Below, one piece after another: positions 26,078-34,680 of a stretch of 64,000 bases of DNA. Both the position numbers and the translations under genes were made by a program. Location of the stretch: the NCBI GenBank assembly GCA_002773855.1, contig PEZY01000012.1, positions 159,671 to 223,670 on the forward strand, in the 5' to 3' direction. Each line of letters opens with the position of its first letter. Positions within the stretch are counted from its first letter, which is position 1. Source of the DNA: Candidatus Buchananbacteria bacterium CG10_big_fil_rev_8_21_14_0_10_33_19 (GTDB lineage Bacteria; Patescibacteria; ABY1; 2-01-FULL-39-33). The notes beneath the pieces were generated by a model. That model was not told the origin of the DNA. It saw only the letters and a program-made list of their open reading frames with translations, and searched no databases.

Positions 26078-28009
26078 GTGGCTAATCATATAAAAAAAAT
26101 ATATTTTCGTTTTCTGTTTTGGTTAGATGGAATATTGCCTAAACACAATATTCCAGTTTTGTTATATCACTCAATAAGTGATGATAATAGTAAAATGTCT
26201 GTCAGTCCAGAAAAATTTGAGCAGCAATTAATACAATTAAAAAAAGCAGGTTATAAATCAATTAGTCTGGCTGAGTTGAAGAGTTGTTTTGATAAAAATA
26301 TATTTCCTACTAAAAGAGTAATGATTACTTTTGATGACGGCTTTTTGGATAATTATGAAATCGCTCGACCGTTATTAAAACAATATGGTTTTGGAGCGGT
26401 TTTTTTTATCGCTGGAAAATATATTGATTCTACCGCTGATTTTTGTACTAATGATATAGATAGGGTTAAAAAAATGATGTCCGAAGATCAGTTAGGAGAC
26501 TTATCTGGTAATAACTTGGAGGTGGCTAATCATTTCTTTTCTCATAAGATTTTATCTGATATGGATAGTGATGAAATTAAAAATGAGTATTACACTAACC
26601 GAGATAAATTATTAAAAATAGTGGGTGATATTGAAACTTTGAAGTATGTAGCCTATCCCAAAAATAAAAAAAATAATGTAGCTAGTTTATTAGAAAAATG
26701 TGGTGTACTTTTAGCATTTGGTGGTCGACCTGGAGTGGTGAAGCAAAATAGTTTGCGTTATGACTTGCCAAGAATTCAAGTTTATAATAACGATTCAATT
26801 AATAAATTTTTAGCCAAGCTATCACCATATTATTATTTTTTGCCATGGATTGCATTTGTTATTAAACAGGCCATAAGATCACCTTGGTTTTATTTGCTTT
26901 TAGTTCTAGCATTGTCTAGGTTTGCTTTTTTCTGGCTTGGGTTGTTTGGCTTCCCAGCTAATGCATCTTTGGTTGGTGATTGGTGGACACTTTATGGCGG
27001 TGATGAAATAAATTATTTTAAATCAGCTAAAGAAATTATTGATGGAGATGTTATCTCTCGGGCTAGGCCTATCGGATTTCCTTTATTTTTAATTCCGTTT
27101 ATTTGGTTTAGTTATTCGGTTAATTTTATTGACGCTTTCCCATTGGTATCTTTTGTTAATGGCGTTGTTCTTTACTCAGTTGCTTTGGTATTAATTTATT
27201 TTTTAGCTAAAGAGATTCTTGGTTCAAAATTAAAGGCGTATATAGTGGCAGTGATTTTTAATATTTATCCTTATTTATTTTATTTTTTATTTAAAATATT
27301 TGTTAGAGGTAATAATATTATTAGTCCTTTTGTAGAAAGTCGTTTTAGACAGTTAATGTTTTGGCATTTTGGATCCGATCCTTTGTCTATAGTTTTGATA
27401 TTGGCTTCTTTATTGTGCTTTATTTTGATAATTAGGAATAAGGTGAACTCTATTTTTATAGCTTCAATAGTTGGCTTAATGTCTTCTTGGTCGGTTATAG
27501 CGAGATTACAAAATTTAATAATTTTACCGATATTTTTCTTGGCCTTTTTATTGTTTAGGAAAATAAAGTTATTAAAATATTTTTTTATCTTTAGTCTATT
27601 GCCTCTTTTTTTACAATTATATTTTAATTTTATAAGTCAAGATTCAATTTTTTCTACTTCCTATAAATTAAATGGTGGTTCTGGATCGGATATTCCAATT
27701 TTTAGTTTTTCTTATATTTTTAGAATAGTCACTTATCCTTTGGATTATGGAGCCATTTTGTTAGCGCCAATTATAATTATTTTAGTATTGGCAGTTGTTG
27801 GGTTTTATTATCTAATTAAATTAAATAAAAAAGTTGGATTATTTTTATTTGGTTATGTGATTTTAAATTTACTTTTTATTTTATTTTTGGAACCAACATT
27901 TAGAAATCCTAGATATTTTTTACCGGTTATTCCTATTTTGATAATAGTTTTATATTTACCAATGGATCAGTTAATAAACAAAATAATTTTATATGTTAAA
28001 TCAAAATGA
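26078..28009 (+). CDS. Fusion: NodB-type polysaccharide deacetylase + GT-C membrane glycosyltransferase-like domain
   Basis: A 643-residue protein starting at GTG 26078; no ATG upstream keeps the frame. Residues ~25-235 are a NodB-homology domain: PVLLYHSISDD, MITFDDGFLDN (the catalytic and metal-binding Asp pair), and EVANHFFSH, an H-x3-H zinc site. From residue ~250 the chain becomes a polytopic membrane domain with ~9-10 helices and YGGDEINYFKSAKEI, which resembles the acidic first loop of GT39-type enzymes. The deacetylase half has no signal peptide of its own, so which side of the membrane it faces is uncertain. The fusion could couple sugar transfer with N-deacetylation. The 3' end overlaps the next gene by 17 bases. 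Confidence 0.8.
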   Translation: MANHIKKIYFRFLFWLDGILPKHNIPVLLYHSISDDNSKMSVSPEKFEQQLIQLKKAGYKSISLAELKSCFDKNIFPTKRVMITFDDGFLDNYEIARPLLKQYGFGAVFFIAGKYIDSTADFCTNDIDRVKKMMSEDQLGDLSGNNLEVANHFFSHKILSDMDSDEIKNEYYTNRDKLLKIVGDIETLKYVAYPKNKKNNVASLLEKCGVLLAFGGRPGVVKQNSLRYDLPRIQVYNNDSINKFLAKLSPYYYFLPWIAFVIKQAIRSPWFYLLLVLALSRFAFFWLGLFGFPANASLVGDWWTLYGGDEINYFKSAKEIIDGDVISRARPIGFPLFLIPFIWFSYSVNFIDAFPLVSFVNGVVLYSVALVLIYFLAKEILGSKLKAYIVAVIFNIYPYLFYFLFKIFVRGNNIISPFVESRFRQLMFWHFGSDPLSIVLILASLLCFILIIRNKVNSIFIASIVGLMSSWSVIARLQNLIILPIFFLAFLLFRKIKLLKYFFIFSLLPLFLQLYFNFISQDSIFSTSYKLNGGSGSDIPIFSFSYIFRIVTYPLDYGAILLAPIIIILVLAVVGFYYLIKLNKKVGLFLFGYVILNLLFILFLEPTFRNPRYFLPVIPILIIVLYLPMDQLINKIILYVKSK

Positions 28010-28853
28010 TAAATTAAGTTTTCTAATTCCAGTTCATAATGAAGATAAGGTGATTTCTAAAACTCTGCGTGAGTGTTATGAAAAATTAAAGTCTTTGAAT
28101 ATTAATTTCGAAATAATTGTCATTAACGACGGTTCTACAGATACCACTAAAGAAATATTATCCCAAGTGGATTACGTTAAAGTTTTAAATAACCCGTATA
28201 ATATTGGCTACGGTGCTTCATTAAAACGAGGTATCGCTAGTAGTAGTGGTAATTGGATTATGATTATTGACGCCGATGGAACTTATCCCATTTCTGATAT
28301 TGATAAAATTATAAAGCCAGCCGGTGATTATGATATGGTGGTAGGTAATCGTCAACATGATAAGGATCATTTTGGTCGTAAGCCAGCCAAGTGGTTTTTG
28401 AAAAAGCTGGCTAGTTTTTTGGCTGGTAAAAAAATTCCAGATTTAAATTCCGGCATGAGAATATTTAAGAAAAGTGTTGCTTTAGAATTTTGGCATTTGT
28501 ATCCGTCGAGATTTTCTTTTACTAGCACTATTACTTTGGCTTGCTTTGCTAACGATTATTTTGTGAAGTATGTAGATATCCCGTATTATTCTAGAGTCGG
28601 AAGATCAGGTATAAAGCCTCGTAATTTTTTTGACTTCATAGCTTTGATTCTTAAATTGGTTGTTTACTTTAAGCCACTTAAGATGCTTAGTCCTTTGGCA
28701 TTGTTGTTTTTGCTAGCAGGTCTGGCAAAACTAGTCAAAGATTTTGTGGTTAATGGTTATATAGGTACGTTGGCTTTGTTATTAATCTTATTTGCAGTAC
28801 AGATATTTATTATGGCTATTATATCTGAAGTAATAATCAAGAGACAAAAATAA
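27993..28853 (+). CDS. GT2 glycosyltransferase with C-terminal membrane helices (polyprenol-phosphate sugar synthase-like)
   Basis: A 286-residue GT2 enzyme: IPVHNEDKVI, INDGSTDTT, YNIGYGASLKRGI, the DxD site DADGTYP, and LNSGMRIFKK. Two hydrophobic helices at residues ~225-275 end the protein. This architecture matches bacterial dolichol-phosphate-mannose-synthase-like or GtrB-like enzymes. It overlaps the deacetylase/GT-C fusion gene by 17 bases and is followed immediately by a GtrA-domain protein, giving a GtrB-GtrA-GT-C trio like those that make, flip and use lipid-linked sugars in O-antigen modification. Confidence 0.85.
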   Translation: MLNQNDKLSFLIPVHNEDKVISKTLRECYEKLKSLNINFEIIVINDGSTDTTKEILSQVDYVKVLNNPYNIGYGASLKRGIASSSGNWIMIIDADGTYPISDIDKIIKPAGDYDMVVGNRQHDKDHFGRKPAKWFLKKLASFLAGKKIPDLNSGMRIFKKSVALEFWHLYPSRFSFTSTITLACFANDYFVKYVDIPYYSRVGRSGIKPRNFFDFIALILKLVVYFKPLKMLSPLALLFLLAGLAKLVKDFVVNGYIGTLALLLILFAVQIFIMAIISEVIIKRQK

Positions 28854-29945
28854 ATGAATAATACATTTGCAAAATATATTATTGGTGGATTCATTAGCTA
28901 CGGAATAAAAATTATTTTAACTTATACAGTGATTAATTTTTTTGACCTTTGGTATTTTTATGCTTATCTATTTTCTTTGGGAGTGGTTATTTTTATAAAT
29001 TTTGTTATTAATTCATTTTTTATTTTTAAGGTTAGTGATTTTAACGTTATTAGGATTATAAAATATGTAGTATCAATTTTTATATTTAATTCTTTGGATG
29101 CTGGATTGGTAGTTATTTTAACTGATAAGTTTTTCTTATATTATTTACTATCAATTACTATATCTACTATTGTTATTTTTTTGGTAAAATTTATTATTTA
29201 TAAATATTTTATTTTTAATACTAATTCTAATTATAATTCTAATGTAAATACCGATAACAAAAATATTTTTTCGTCAAAGGCTTATCTAAAAGAACATGAC
29301 AAGCCTTATCTTAAGGGTTATGAAAAAGTAGTAATTGAAAAATATTTTACTTCAAATATGAAGATTTTAGATTTGGGTTGTGGTGCTGGCAGAACTAGTA
29401 AGATTTTAAGTGATATGGGTTGTAGGGTTATTGGTGTGGATATTTCTGACAATCTAATTGATCTAGCCAAACAAAAATATCCCAATCTAGATTTTAGAAT
29501 TGGCGATGCTACTAGTTTAGATTTTGAAGACAATTATTTTGATGCTGTGTTATTTTCTTTTAATGGTATTGACTATGTTCATCCTAGAAAACTTCGCTTG
29601 CAAGTTTTAGAAGAGATTAATAGGGTGTTAAAAAATGGCGGGTTATTTGTTTATTCATCTCATAATGCTTTAAATATTCCTAGAACTAAGATATCGATAT
29701 TAACATTTTTAAATAGTCTATTAACTTTAAGAATTTTTAGTTATTATAGAAATGAAAAACATGATTTAGGAGATATTGTTACTTATTATGGTAATATTTG
29801 GTCTGAGGAAAAAGATTTAAATAAGCATGGTCTAGTTTTAATTGATTGCGTAGGCGTTGGATCTGTATCTAGTATTAAAAATAAATTATTACTTAGTTTA
29901 TTATCTAAGCATATAATGTATGTGGCAAAGTCTAATAATCAATAA
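28854..29945 (+). CDS. Fusion: GtrA-like membrane domain + class I SAM methyltransferase
   Basis: A 363-residue protein. Residues 1-~122 hold four membrane helices with a GtrA pattern (YIIGGFISYGIKI, FINFVINSFFIFK, LVKFIIYKYFIF). After an Asn/Ser-rich linker (~122-140) comes a methyltransferase: motif I LDLGCGAGRTSK, GVDISDNLIDLAK, GDATSLDFEDNYFDAV and EEINRVLKNGGLFVY. GtrA proteins are thought to flip polyprenyl-phosphate sugars; the methyltransferase could cap or modify a sugar. The first residue is 1 base after the GT2 stop, so the pair is likely coupled. The combination in one chain is unusual to me. Confidence 0.8.
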   Translation: MNNTFAKYIIGGFISYGIKIILTYTVINFFDLWYFYAYLFSLGVVIFINFVINSFFIFKVSDFNVIRIIKYVVSIFIFNSLDAGLVVILTDKFFLYYLLSITISTIVIFLVKFIIYKYFIFNTNSNYNSNVNTDNKNIFSSKAYLKEHDKPYLKGYEKVVIEKYFTSNMKILDLGCGAGRTSKILSDMGCRVIGVDISDNLIDLAKQKYPNLDFRIGDATSLDFEDNYFDAVLFSFNGIDYVHPRKLRLQVLEEINRVLKNGGLFVYSSHNALNIPRTKISILTFLNSLLTLRIFSYYRNEKHDLGDIVTYYGNIWSEEKDLNKHGLVLIDCVGVGSVSSIKNKLLLSLLSKHIMYVAKSNNQ

Positions 29946-29947
29946 AT

Positions 29948-30703
29948 ATGATTTTAAAAAAGAAAAAAGCATTTTTAAGTTTAGTTGAAGTGTCTTTGGA
30001 TGATGCTGAAGCTATTAGCGTAATGACTCAAAGAAAAAAATACGATCATATTAATATTGTTAGTTATAATTTTTTGGATCATGATAACAATTTTAAATTA
30101 AAGAAAAAGCAGAGTGCTAGAATTGTTTTGGGTGACGACATCGATAAGTTATTGGCCGCCTTTTCAGATACTTGTCGTAAGCATATCAGGAGAACTTTTA
30201 AAATTGATAATTTATATTTTAAAATGATGGATTCAAATTTTGATAAAACTTATTTAGCTTATTGTAATTTTGAATTAGCTAATGGTAGAACGCCATTTTC
30301 AAAATCAACACTTAATAAGATGTTAATTTTTAATGCTTATTATAATAATGAAATTATTTCTTCTATTTTGTGTTATGATACCAAGCCATCGTTGAAAGCC
30401 CATACTATTTTTTCTAAGCGTTTGGAAATTGATAATAAGGATGAATATAAGATAATAGGTTACGCCTCCAAAAGATTGATATATGAAATTTGTAAATATG
30501 GAATTTTGAATAATTATACTCATTTTGATTTAGGGTCGGTTAATTTTGATGATGAGTCTAAACGGGGTATAAATAATTTTAAACTAAGTTTTAATCCATT
30601 AGTGGTCGAAGAGTACCACTATATTTATACTAGTAAGAGATTCATATTATTGAATTATATTAATAAAATTGTTAAAAAAATATTGGCTATTATTGGACGA
30701 TAA
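29948..30703 (+). CDS. FemAB/GNAT-like acyltransferase
   Basis: A 251-residue protein whose layout suggests a GNAT-fold acyltransferase of the FemAB/peptidoglycan-bridge-like group. A first half ends in DTCRKHIRRTFK, where an Arg-rich helix follows the substrate strand. Next come ELANGRTPFSKS, then EIISSILCYDTKPSLKAHTIFSK, IIGYASKRLIYEIC and THFDLGSVNFDDESKRGINNFKLSFNP, which resembles the FemAB/GNAT tail 'YDLGG...GIxxFKxxFG'. Such enzymes in polysaccharide clusters often add amino acids or acyl groups to sugars. No signal peptide is seen, so it would act in the cytoplasm. The call rests on weak motifs. Confidence 0.55.
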   Translation: MILKKKKAFLSLVEVSLDDAEAISVMTQRKKYDHINIVSYNFLDHDNNFKLKKKQSARIVLGDDIDKLLAAFSDTCRKHIRRTFKIDNLYFKMMDSNFDKTYLAYCNFELANGRTPFSKSTLNKMLIFNAYYNNEIISSILCYDTKPSLKAHTIFSKRLEIDNKDEYKIIGYASKRLIYEICKYGILNNYTHFDLGSVNFDDESKRGINNFKLSFNPLVVEEYHYIYTSKRFILLNYINKIVKKILAIIGR

Positions 30704-30752
30704 AACAACGATGTATGATATACTTAATAAAATAGTGTTAACTATAAAATAA

Positions 30753-32084
30753 ATGTTAGTTAGATTAAAAAACTTATTCTCTAAGAAATTCATCAAAGAT
30801 GCCATGGTTTTACAGGTTGGTAGTGTTTTTTCTAGTAGTATATTTTTCTTGGGTTCTGTGGCTTTGGCTAGATTTTTAGGAGTTGAACTTTACGGTCAAT
30901 ATGCTTTGATATTTACTTTCATTAGTTTAGTTAATTTGTTTACTAATTGGGGTGAGCAGGGTGTGGCTTTAACAATTGCCCCAGAAGCTTATGCCAAGGG
31001 TGATATTAATAAGTTTCAAGAGGTGATTAAGTATTTCTTTTTTATTACCACTATATCAACATTAATTGTTAATGTTGGTGTATTTTTCTTTGCTCCTAGG
31101 TTAACAGAAATACTTTACCATAATCCGCAAATAGGAAATTTTGCTAGAGTTGTTTTGCTGATGAGCATACTTCAGATAATTTATTTATTTTTTACAGTAA
31201 TTTTACAAATTGTGAGAAATGTAAAATATCTCTCTGTTCTCGATGCTATTAATAAATTTTTACATGTTGGTATTTCTGTCTTACTTGTATTTTTGGGCTA
31301 CGGCCTGTGGGGAGTAGTATATGGTAAATTAATTGTGGCTATTATTTTCTTGATATTCTCAGTGGTAGCTTATAAAATTTTATTTAAAAATAATAGTTTA
31401 ATGCCATCAATCAAAGAATTATTGTTTGGGATTAACTATAAAATTATTAAGAAATTTTTTAGATTTGGGATAGCTATTTCTTTGGATAAAAATATCGGTA
31501 GTTTATTTGGAATTTTGCCACTAATGTTACTGGGTTATTATGGTTCTATTGAGCAGGTGAGTTACTATAAGGTGGCTTATGGCTATATATCCTTGCCAAT
31601 GATACTCTTAGGTCCAGTTTCTAGATTACTGTCGGTTCAATTACCACAGTCTAAAGCTTATGGTCTTAATGTTTTAAGACGAGACTTTTGGCGGAGCACT
31701 TTATTCTCTGGTTTTATTAATATGTCTTTGGTTTTAATATTTTTAATTCCGGCTAAATTTTTAGTGGAGACTTTTTATGGTGCAGATTTTATGGGTAGTG
31801 TGCCAGCTATTTATTTTCTATCAATAGTGGTAATACTTAGTGGTTTTAATATTGGACTAGGGTCAATTATGAAGACAATCAGAAAAATGAAATATTCAAT
31901 TGTCATTAATGTTTCTACTATCGTTGTTCAATTATTAACTTTTTGGATTATGATTCAATATTTACATTTTAGTGCTTTGATTTCAGTAATAGCGTCTTTG
32001 GTTTTTTTGACAATTTTTAATATGATATTTATGTTTGGCTTGTTAATTAGAAATGTTGGTTTAAGTAAAAAAAGTGATTTTTAA
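30753..32084 (+). CDS. Oligosaccharide flippase (Wzx, MOP superfamily)
   Basis: A 443-residue integral membrane protein with ~12-14 helices. The opening LQVGSVFSSSIFFLGSVALARFLGVELYGQYALIFTF is the signature start of Wzx-type polysaccharide flippases, including the ARxLGxxxYGxY pattern. A later repeat-like segment, FFRFGIAISLDKNIG, begins the second half. It would flip lipid-linked repeat units across the cytoplasmic membrane for polymerisation or ligation, for example by the product of 1635-3941. It is preceded by 49 AT-rich bases without a clear terminator or promoter and followed by the cassette at 32094-37661. Confidence 0.88.
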   Translation: MLVRLKNLFSKKFIKDAMVLQVGSVFSSSIFFLGSVALARFLGVELYGQYALIFTFISLVNLFTNWGEQGVALTIAPEAYAKGDINKFQEVIKYFFFITTISTLIVNVGVFFFAPRLTEILYHNPQIGNFARVVLLMSILQIIYLFFTVILQIVRNVKYLSVLDAINKFLHVGISVLLVFLGYGLWGVVYGKLIVAIIFLIFSVVAYKILFKNNSLMPSIKELLFGINYKIIKKFFRFGIAISLDKNIGSLFGILPLMLLGYYGSIEQVSYYKVAYGYISLPMILLGPVSRLLSVQLPQSKAYGLNVLRRDFWRSTLFSGFINMSLVLIFLIPAKFLVETFYGADFMGSVPAIYFLSIVVILSGFNIGLGSIMKTIRKMKYSIVINVSTIVVQLLTFWIMIQYLHFSALISVIASLVFLTIFNMIFMFGLLIRNVGLSKKSDF

Positions 32085-32093
32085 ATAAATTTT

Positions 32094-33281
32094 ATGTTAA
32101 CAATTTTTGCCAATATGATGATAAATAGTCCTGTAAGATTACAACATCTTAAGGACTCATTTAATTCATTTGAAAATATTTCTGATAATTGGTTGATTAA
32201 TATTAGAGGGAAATATCGAGATGAGGCCTTGGACTTTTTAGCTGATAGATTAAAAGAAAAAATGATTAGATTTGATCTATTAGATGAAAAACGTGGCTGG
32301 TATACTAATTCACTGGAAATACTAAAGTCTGCAAAGTATGATTATGTTTTATTGTGGCTAGAGGATCATATTAATATTGTTTCTCAAGGGGTATATTCTG
32401 AATTAGTAGCTGAAATGAAAAATAATAATGTAGATTATTTGATGTATTCGTGGTGGATGAATGGTGAAAGTAGAAAGCCATTTGAATTGGATAGTTTAAA
32501 GGCGGGAACGTATATTGATACAGTTGAATTAGATAAAAATAATTGGCAAAAAAGATTAAATGATGGTTATCAGGGACATCTAATATCTTTACTTGGTATA
32601 TTTAATAAAAATTTTTTAATGAAGATTTTAGAATTAGAAAATGGTTATAAGTTTCCACGTTGGGTAACTACTAACATTTTTAGAGTGATGATTATCTTGT
32701 CTCGGCTGGGTGTTAAGTTTAATCACGGAAAGTTGTTTGATTCTATTAATACAGTGTTAGGTGGTAAACTAATTAAAAACCTCAAAGATCGACCATTTGA
32801 ATTTGAAAAATCAGCTTACAGATTGGATGTTTTGCCGATTAATATGGGTTTAACTAAAATGGAATTATTTGTCTGCATAGATGATGATTTGACACTTGAC
32901 GGTAGTCAATTAATTAAGCGTGGTTTATATCCAATTGTTGACAGCATAAGTGTTGACTCAGGACTTAAAAAGGAGTACGATTGGGGGATGGAAGAAATAT
33001 TGTCGGATAATCATTTTTATATAATTACGCGTTATAAATTAAGGGAAAACCAGGTTTTCTCGGAAATTTATTATCAAGATATTCAGAGAATAGATGTAGT
33101 TCCAAGGATGACTATTATTAATAATTCTGGTAAATTAAAAGTTACTATTGGTAATAATATTAATGAGTTATTAAGTGGTCAGACTATGACAGTTTATTCG
33201 AATATTAAGTGTGAATTATTGGCAGTGGATGGTGATTGTGAGTTTATTTTGGTAATTCCATCTGGATTAAAAAAAATGTAA
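32094..33281 (+). CDS. Uncharacterised protein: glycosyltransferase-like N-terminus, beta-rich C-terminus
   Basis: A 395-residue protein I do not confidently recognise. The first ~240 residues look like a GT-A style alpha/beta fold: SPVRLQHLKDSFNSF at the start, YDYVLLWLEDHINIV with an acidic cluster where a DxD would sit, YLMYSWWMNGE and GIFNKNFLMKILE. The last ~80 residues are beta-rich (FSEIYYQDIQRIDVVPRMTI, GKLKVTIGNN, CEFILVIP) and cupin-like. It starts 9 bases after the flippase and 8 bases before a KdsC-like phosphatase, at the head of a putative sugar-building cassette. It may be the transferase for the cassette's unusual sugar, which is inference from position only. Confidence 0.5.
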   Translation: MLTIFANMMINSPVRLQHLKDSFNSFENISDNWLINIRGKYRDEALDFLADRLKEKMIRFDLLDEKRGWYTNSLEILKSAKYDYVLLWLEDHINIVSQGVYSELVAEMKNNNVDYLMYSWWMNGESRKPFELDSLKAGTYIDTVELDKNNWQKRLNDGYQGHLISLLGIFNKNFLMKILELENGYKFPRWVTTNIFRVMIILSRLGVKFNHGKLFDSINTVLGGKLIKNLKDRPFEFEKSAYRLDVLPINMGLTKMELFVCIDDDLTLDGSQLIKRGLYPIVDSISVDSGLKKEYDWGMEEILSDNHFYIITRYKLRENQVFSEIYYQDIQRIDVVPRMTIINNSGKLKVTIGNNINELLSGQTMTVYSNIKCELLAVDGDCEFILVIPSGLKKM

Positions 33282-33289
33282 TATATATT

Positions 33290-33829
33290 ATGAGTGATGA
33301 TATTATAATTAAAAAAATTCCTAAAAACTTAATTTTGGATGTGGATGGAGTTTTGACTGATGGCACTTACCACTATACTATTGATGGCAAGGTGGCTAAG
33401 ATTTTTGGACCCGATGATAATGATGCTCTGTGTTTATTGAAAAAATATTTAACCATTCATATGGTTAGTGGTGATAAAAGAGGTTTTGATATTACCAAAA
33501 AAAGGATTGATGACATGAAATTTCCTATTGATTTGGTAAGTACTTTTGATAGACTAAAATGGATAACTGATCGATTTAATCCAGAAGAAACAATTTATAT
33601 GGGTGATGGAATTTTTGATGCATCTATTTTTAATGGCGTGATGTATGGTATTGCCCCAGCAAATGCTTTTATCACAACCAAACAACATGCCAATTACGTA
33701 ACACCATCCAGAGGAGCTGATAGTGCGGTAGCTGAAGCTTGCTTGCATATACTAGAGAAATTTTTTGAACCATTTGACCCACTTAATTTAAATGTGGATA
33801 GTGTTGGCGTCTGGCAGAATAAAAAATAA
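33290..33829 (+). CDS. KdsC/YrbI-like HAD phosphatase
   Basis: A 179-residue HAD-superfamily enzyme of the C0 (no cap) type like KDO-8-phosphate phosphatase. Motif I is LDVDGVLTDGTYHY (Asp nucleophile and DxDGV), motif II is HMVSGDKRG, and motif IV is YMGDGIFDASIF where the usual GDxxND is altered. APANAFITTKQHANYVTPSRGADSAVAE matches the KdsC C-terminal pattern. It would remove phosphate from a sugar or sugar-acid phosphate. Its neighbours are not KDO enzymes, so the substrate is probably another phosphorylated sugar made within this cassette. Confidence 0.8.
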   Translation: MSDDIIIKKIPKNLILDVDGVLTDGTYHYTIDGKVAKIFGPDDNDALCLLKKYLTIHMVSGDKRGFDITKKRIDDMKFPIDLVSTFDRLKWITDRFNPEETIYMGDGIFDASIFNGVMYGIAPANAFITTKQHANYVTPSRGADSAVAEACLHILEKFFEPFDPLNLNVDSVGVWQNKK

Positions 33830-33843
33830 ATAATTATATTTCT

Positions 33844-34668
33844 ATGAAAATTGATAAAGATACAATTGCCTGTATTTCTATGGCATCTCGACCTGGTGAT
33901 TTGGGCGCCACTATTTTTAATGCTAGTTTTGACCACCTATCTTTGAATTATATTTATAAGCCATTTGGGGTGACCTTGAAAAATTTAGATAAGGGCGTTA
34001 ATGGTATTAGGGCTTTTGGCATTAGAGGCTGTGGTGTATCTATGCCACATAAAGTGGAAGTGATGAAATATTTAGATGAGATTGATGACGTTGCTAAAAA
34101 AATTGGTGCTATCAATACTATTGTTAATAATGATGGAAAGTTAACTGGCTATAATACTGATTTTTTTGGTGCTAAAAAAATTATATCTGAAACTTATAAT
34201 TTATCCGGTAAAAAAGTTTTAATAATTGGAGCCGGAGGTGTATCTCGAGCGATTATTATGGCCTTAAAAGAAAATGGGGCTGGTGAAATTTTTATTGCCA
34301 ATAGAAATGAATCTAAGGCAGAAACTTTGGCTACAGAATTTGAATTGACTACATTGCCTTATGATAAGATTAATGATTTTTCTGCTGACTTGCTAGTAAA
34401 TGCCACTGCAGTTGGCATGTCTCCAGATGTTGATGAGATGATTATTTTAGAAAGTGCTATTGATAATTTTGAGGCTGTTATGGATGTTGTAATATACCCC
34501 AGTGTTACTAAATTAATGGCCTTAGCCCAGAATAAGGGCAAGGTGGTCATTGCTGGTTTTAATATGGCCCTATATCAGGCGGCTGAGCAGTTTAAGATGT
34601 ACACTGGAGTTGAAGCTCCACTAGGAGTGATGAAAGAAAATATGATAAATTTATTTAGTCAAAAGTAA
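33844..34668 (+). CDS. Shikimate dehydrogenase-like oxidoreductase (SDH-L/HI0607-like), non-canonical substrate site
   Basis: A 274-residue member of the AroE fold. The catalytic dyad is kept: Lys in GCGVSMPHKVEV and Asp in YNTDFFG, as are AINTIV and the NADP-binding LIIGAGGVSRAI. The canonical shikimate-binding start (G-x-P-I-x-H-S-x-S-P) is replaced by ISMASRPGDLGATIFNASF, as I recall for the Haemophilus HI0607-type 'shikimate dehydrogenase-like' group. It therefore may reduce or oxidise something other than shikimate. No other shikimate-pathway gene is in the window, and it lies between a phosphatase and a nucleotidyltransferase-kinase fusion. A polyol- or cyclitol-like substrate is an inference. 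Confidence 0.78.
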   Translation: MKIDKDTIACISMASRPGDLGATIFNASFDHLSLNYIYKPFGVTLKNLDKGVNGIRAFGIRGCGVSMPHKVEVMKYLDEIDDVAKKIGAINTIVNNDGKLTGYNTDFFGAKKIISETYNLSGKKVLIIGAGGVSRAIIMALKENGAGEIFIANRNESKAETLATEFELTTLPYDKINDFSADLLVNATAVGMSPDVDEMIILESAIDNFEAVMDVVIYPSVTKLMALAQNKGKVVIAGFNMALYQAAEQFKMYTGVEAPLGVMKENMINLFSQK

Positions 34669-34680
34669 GTTAATAAAATT

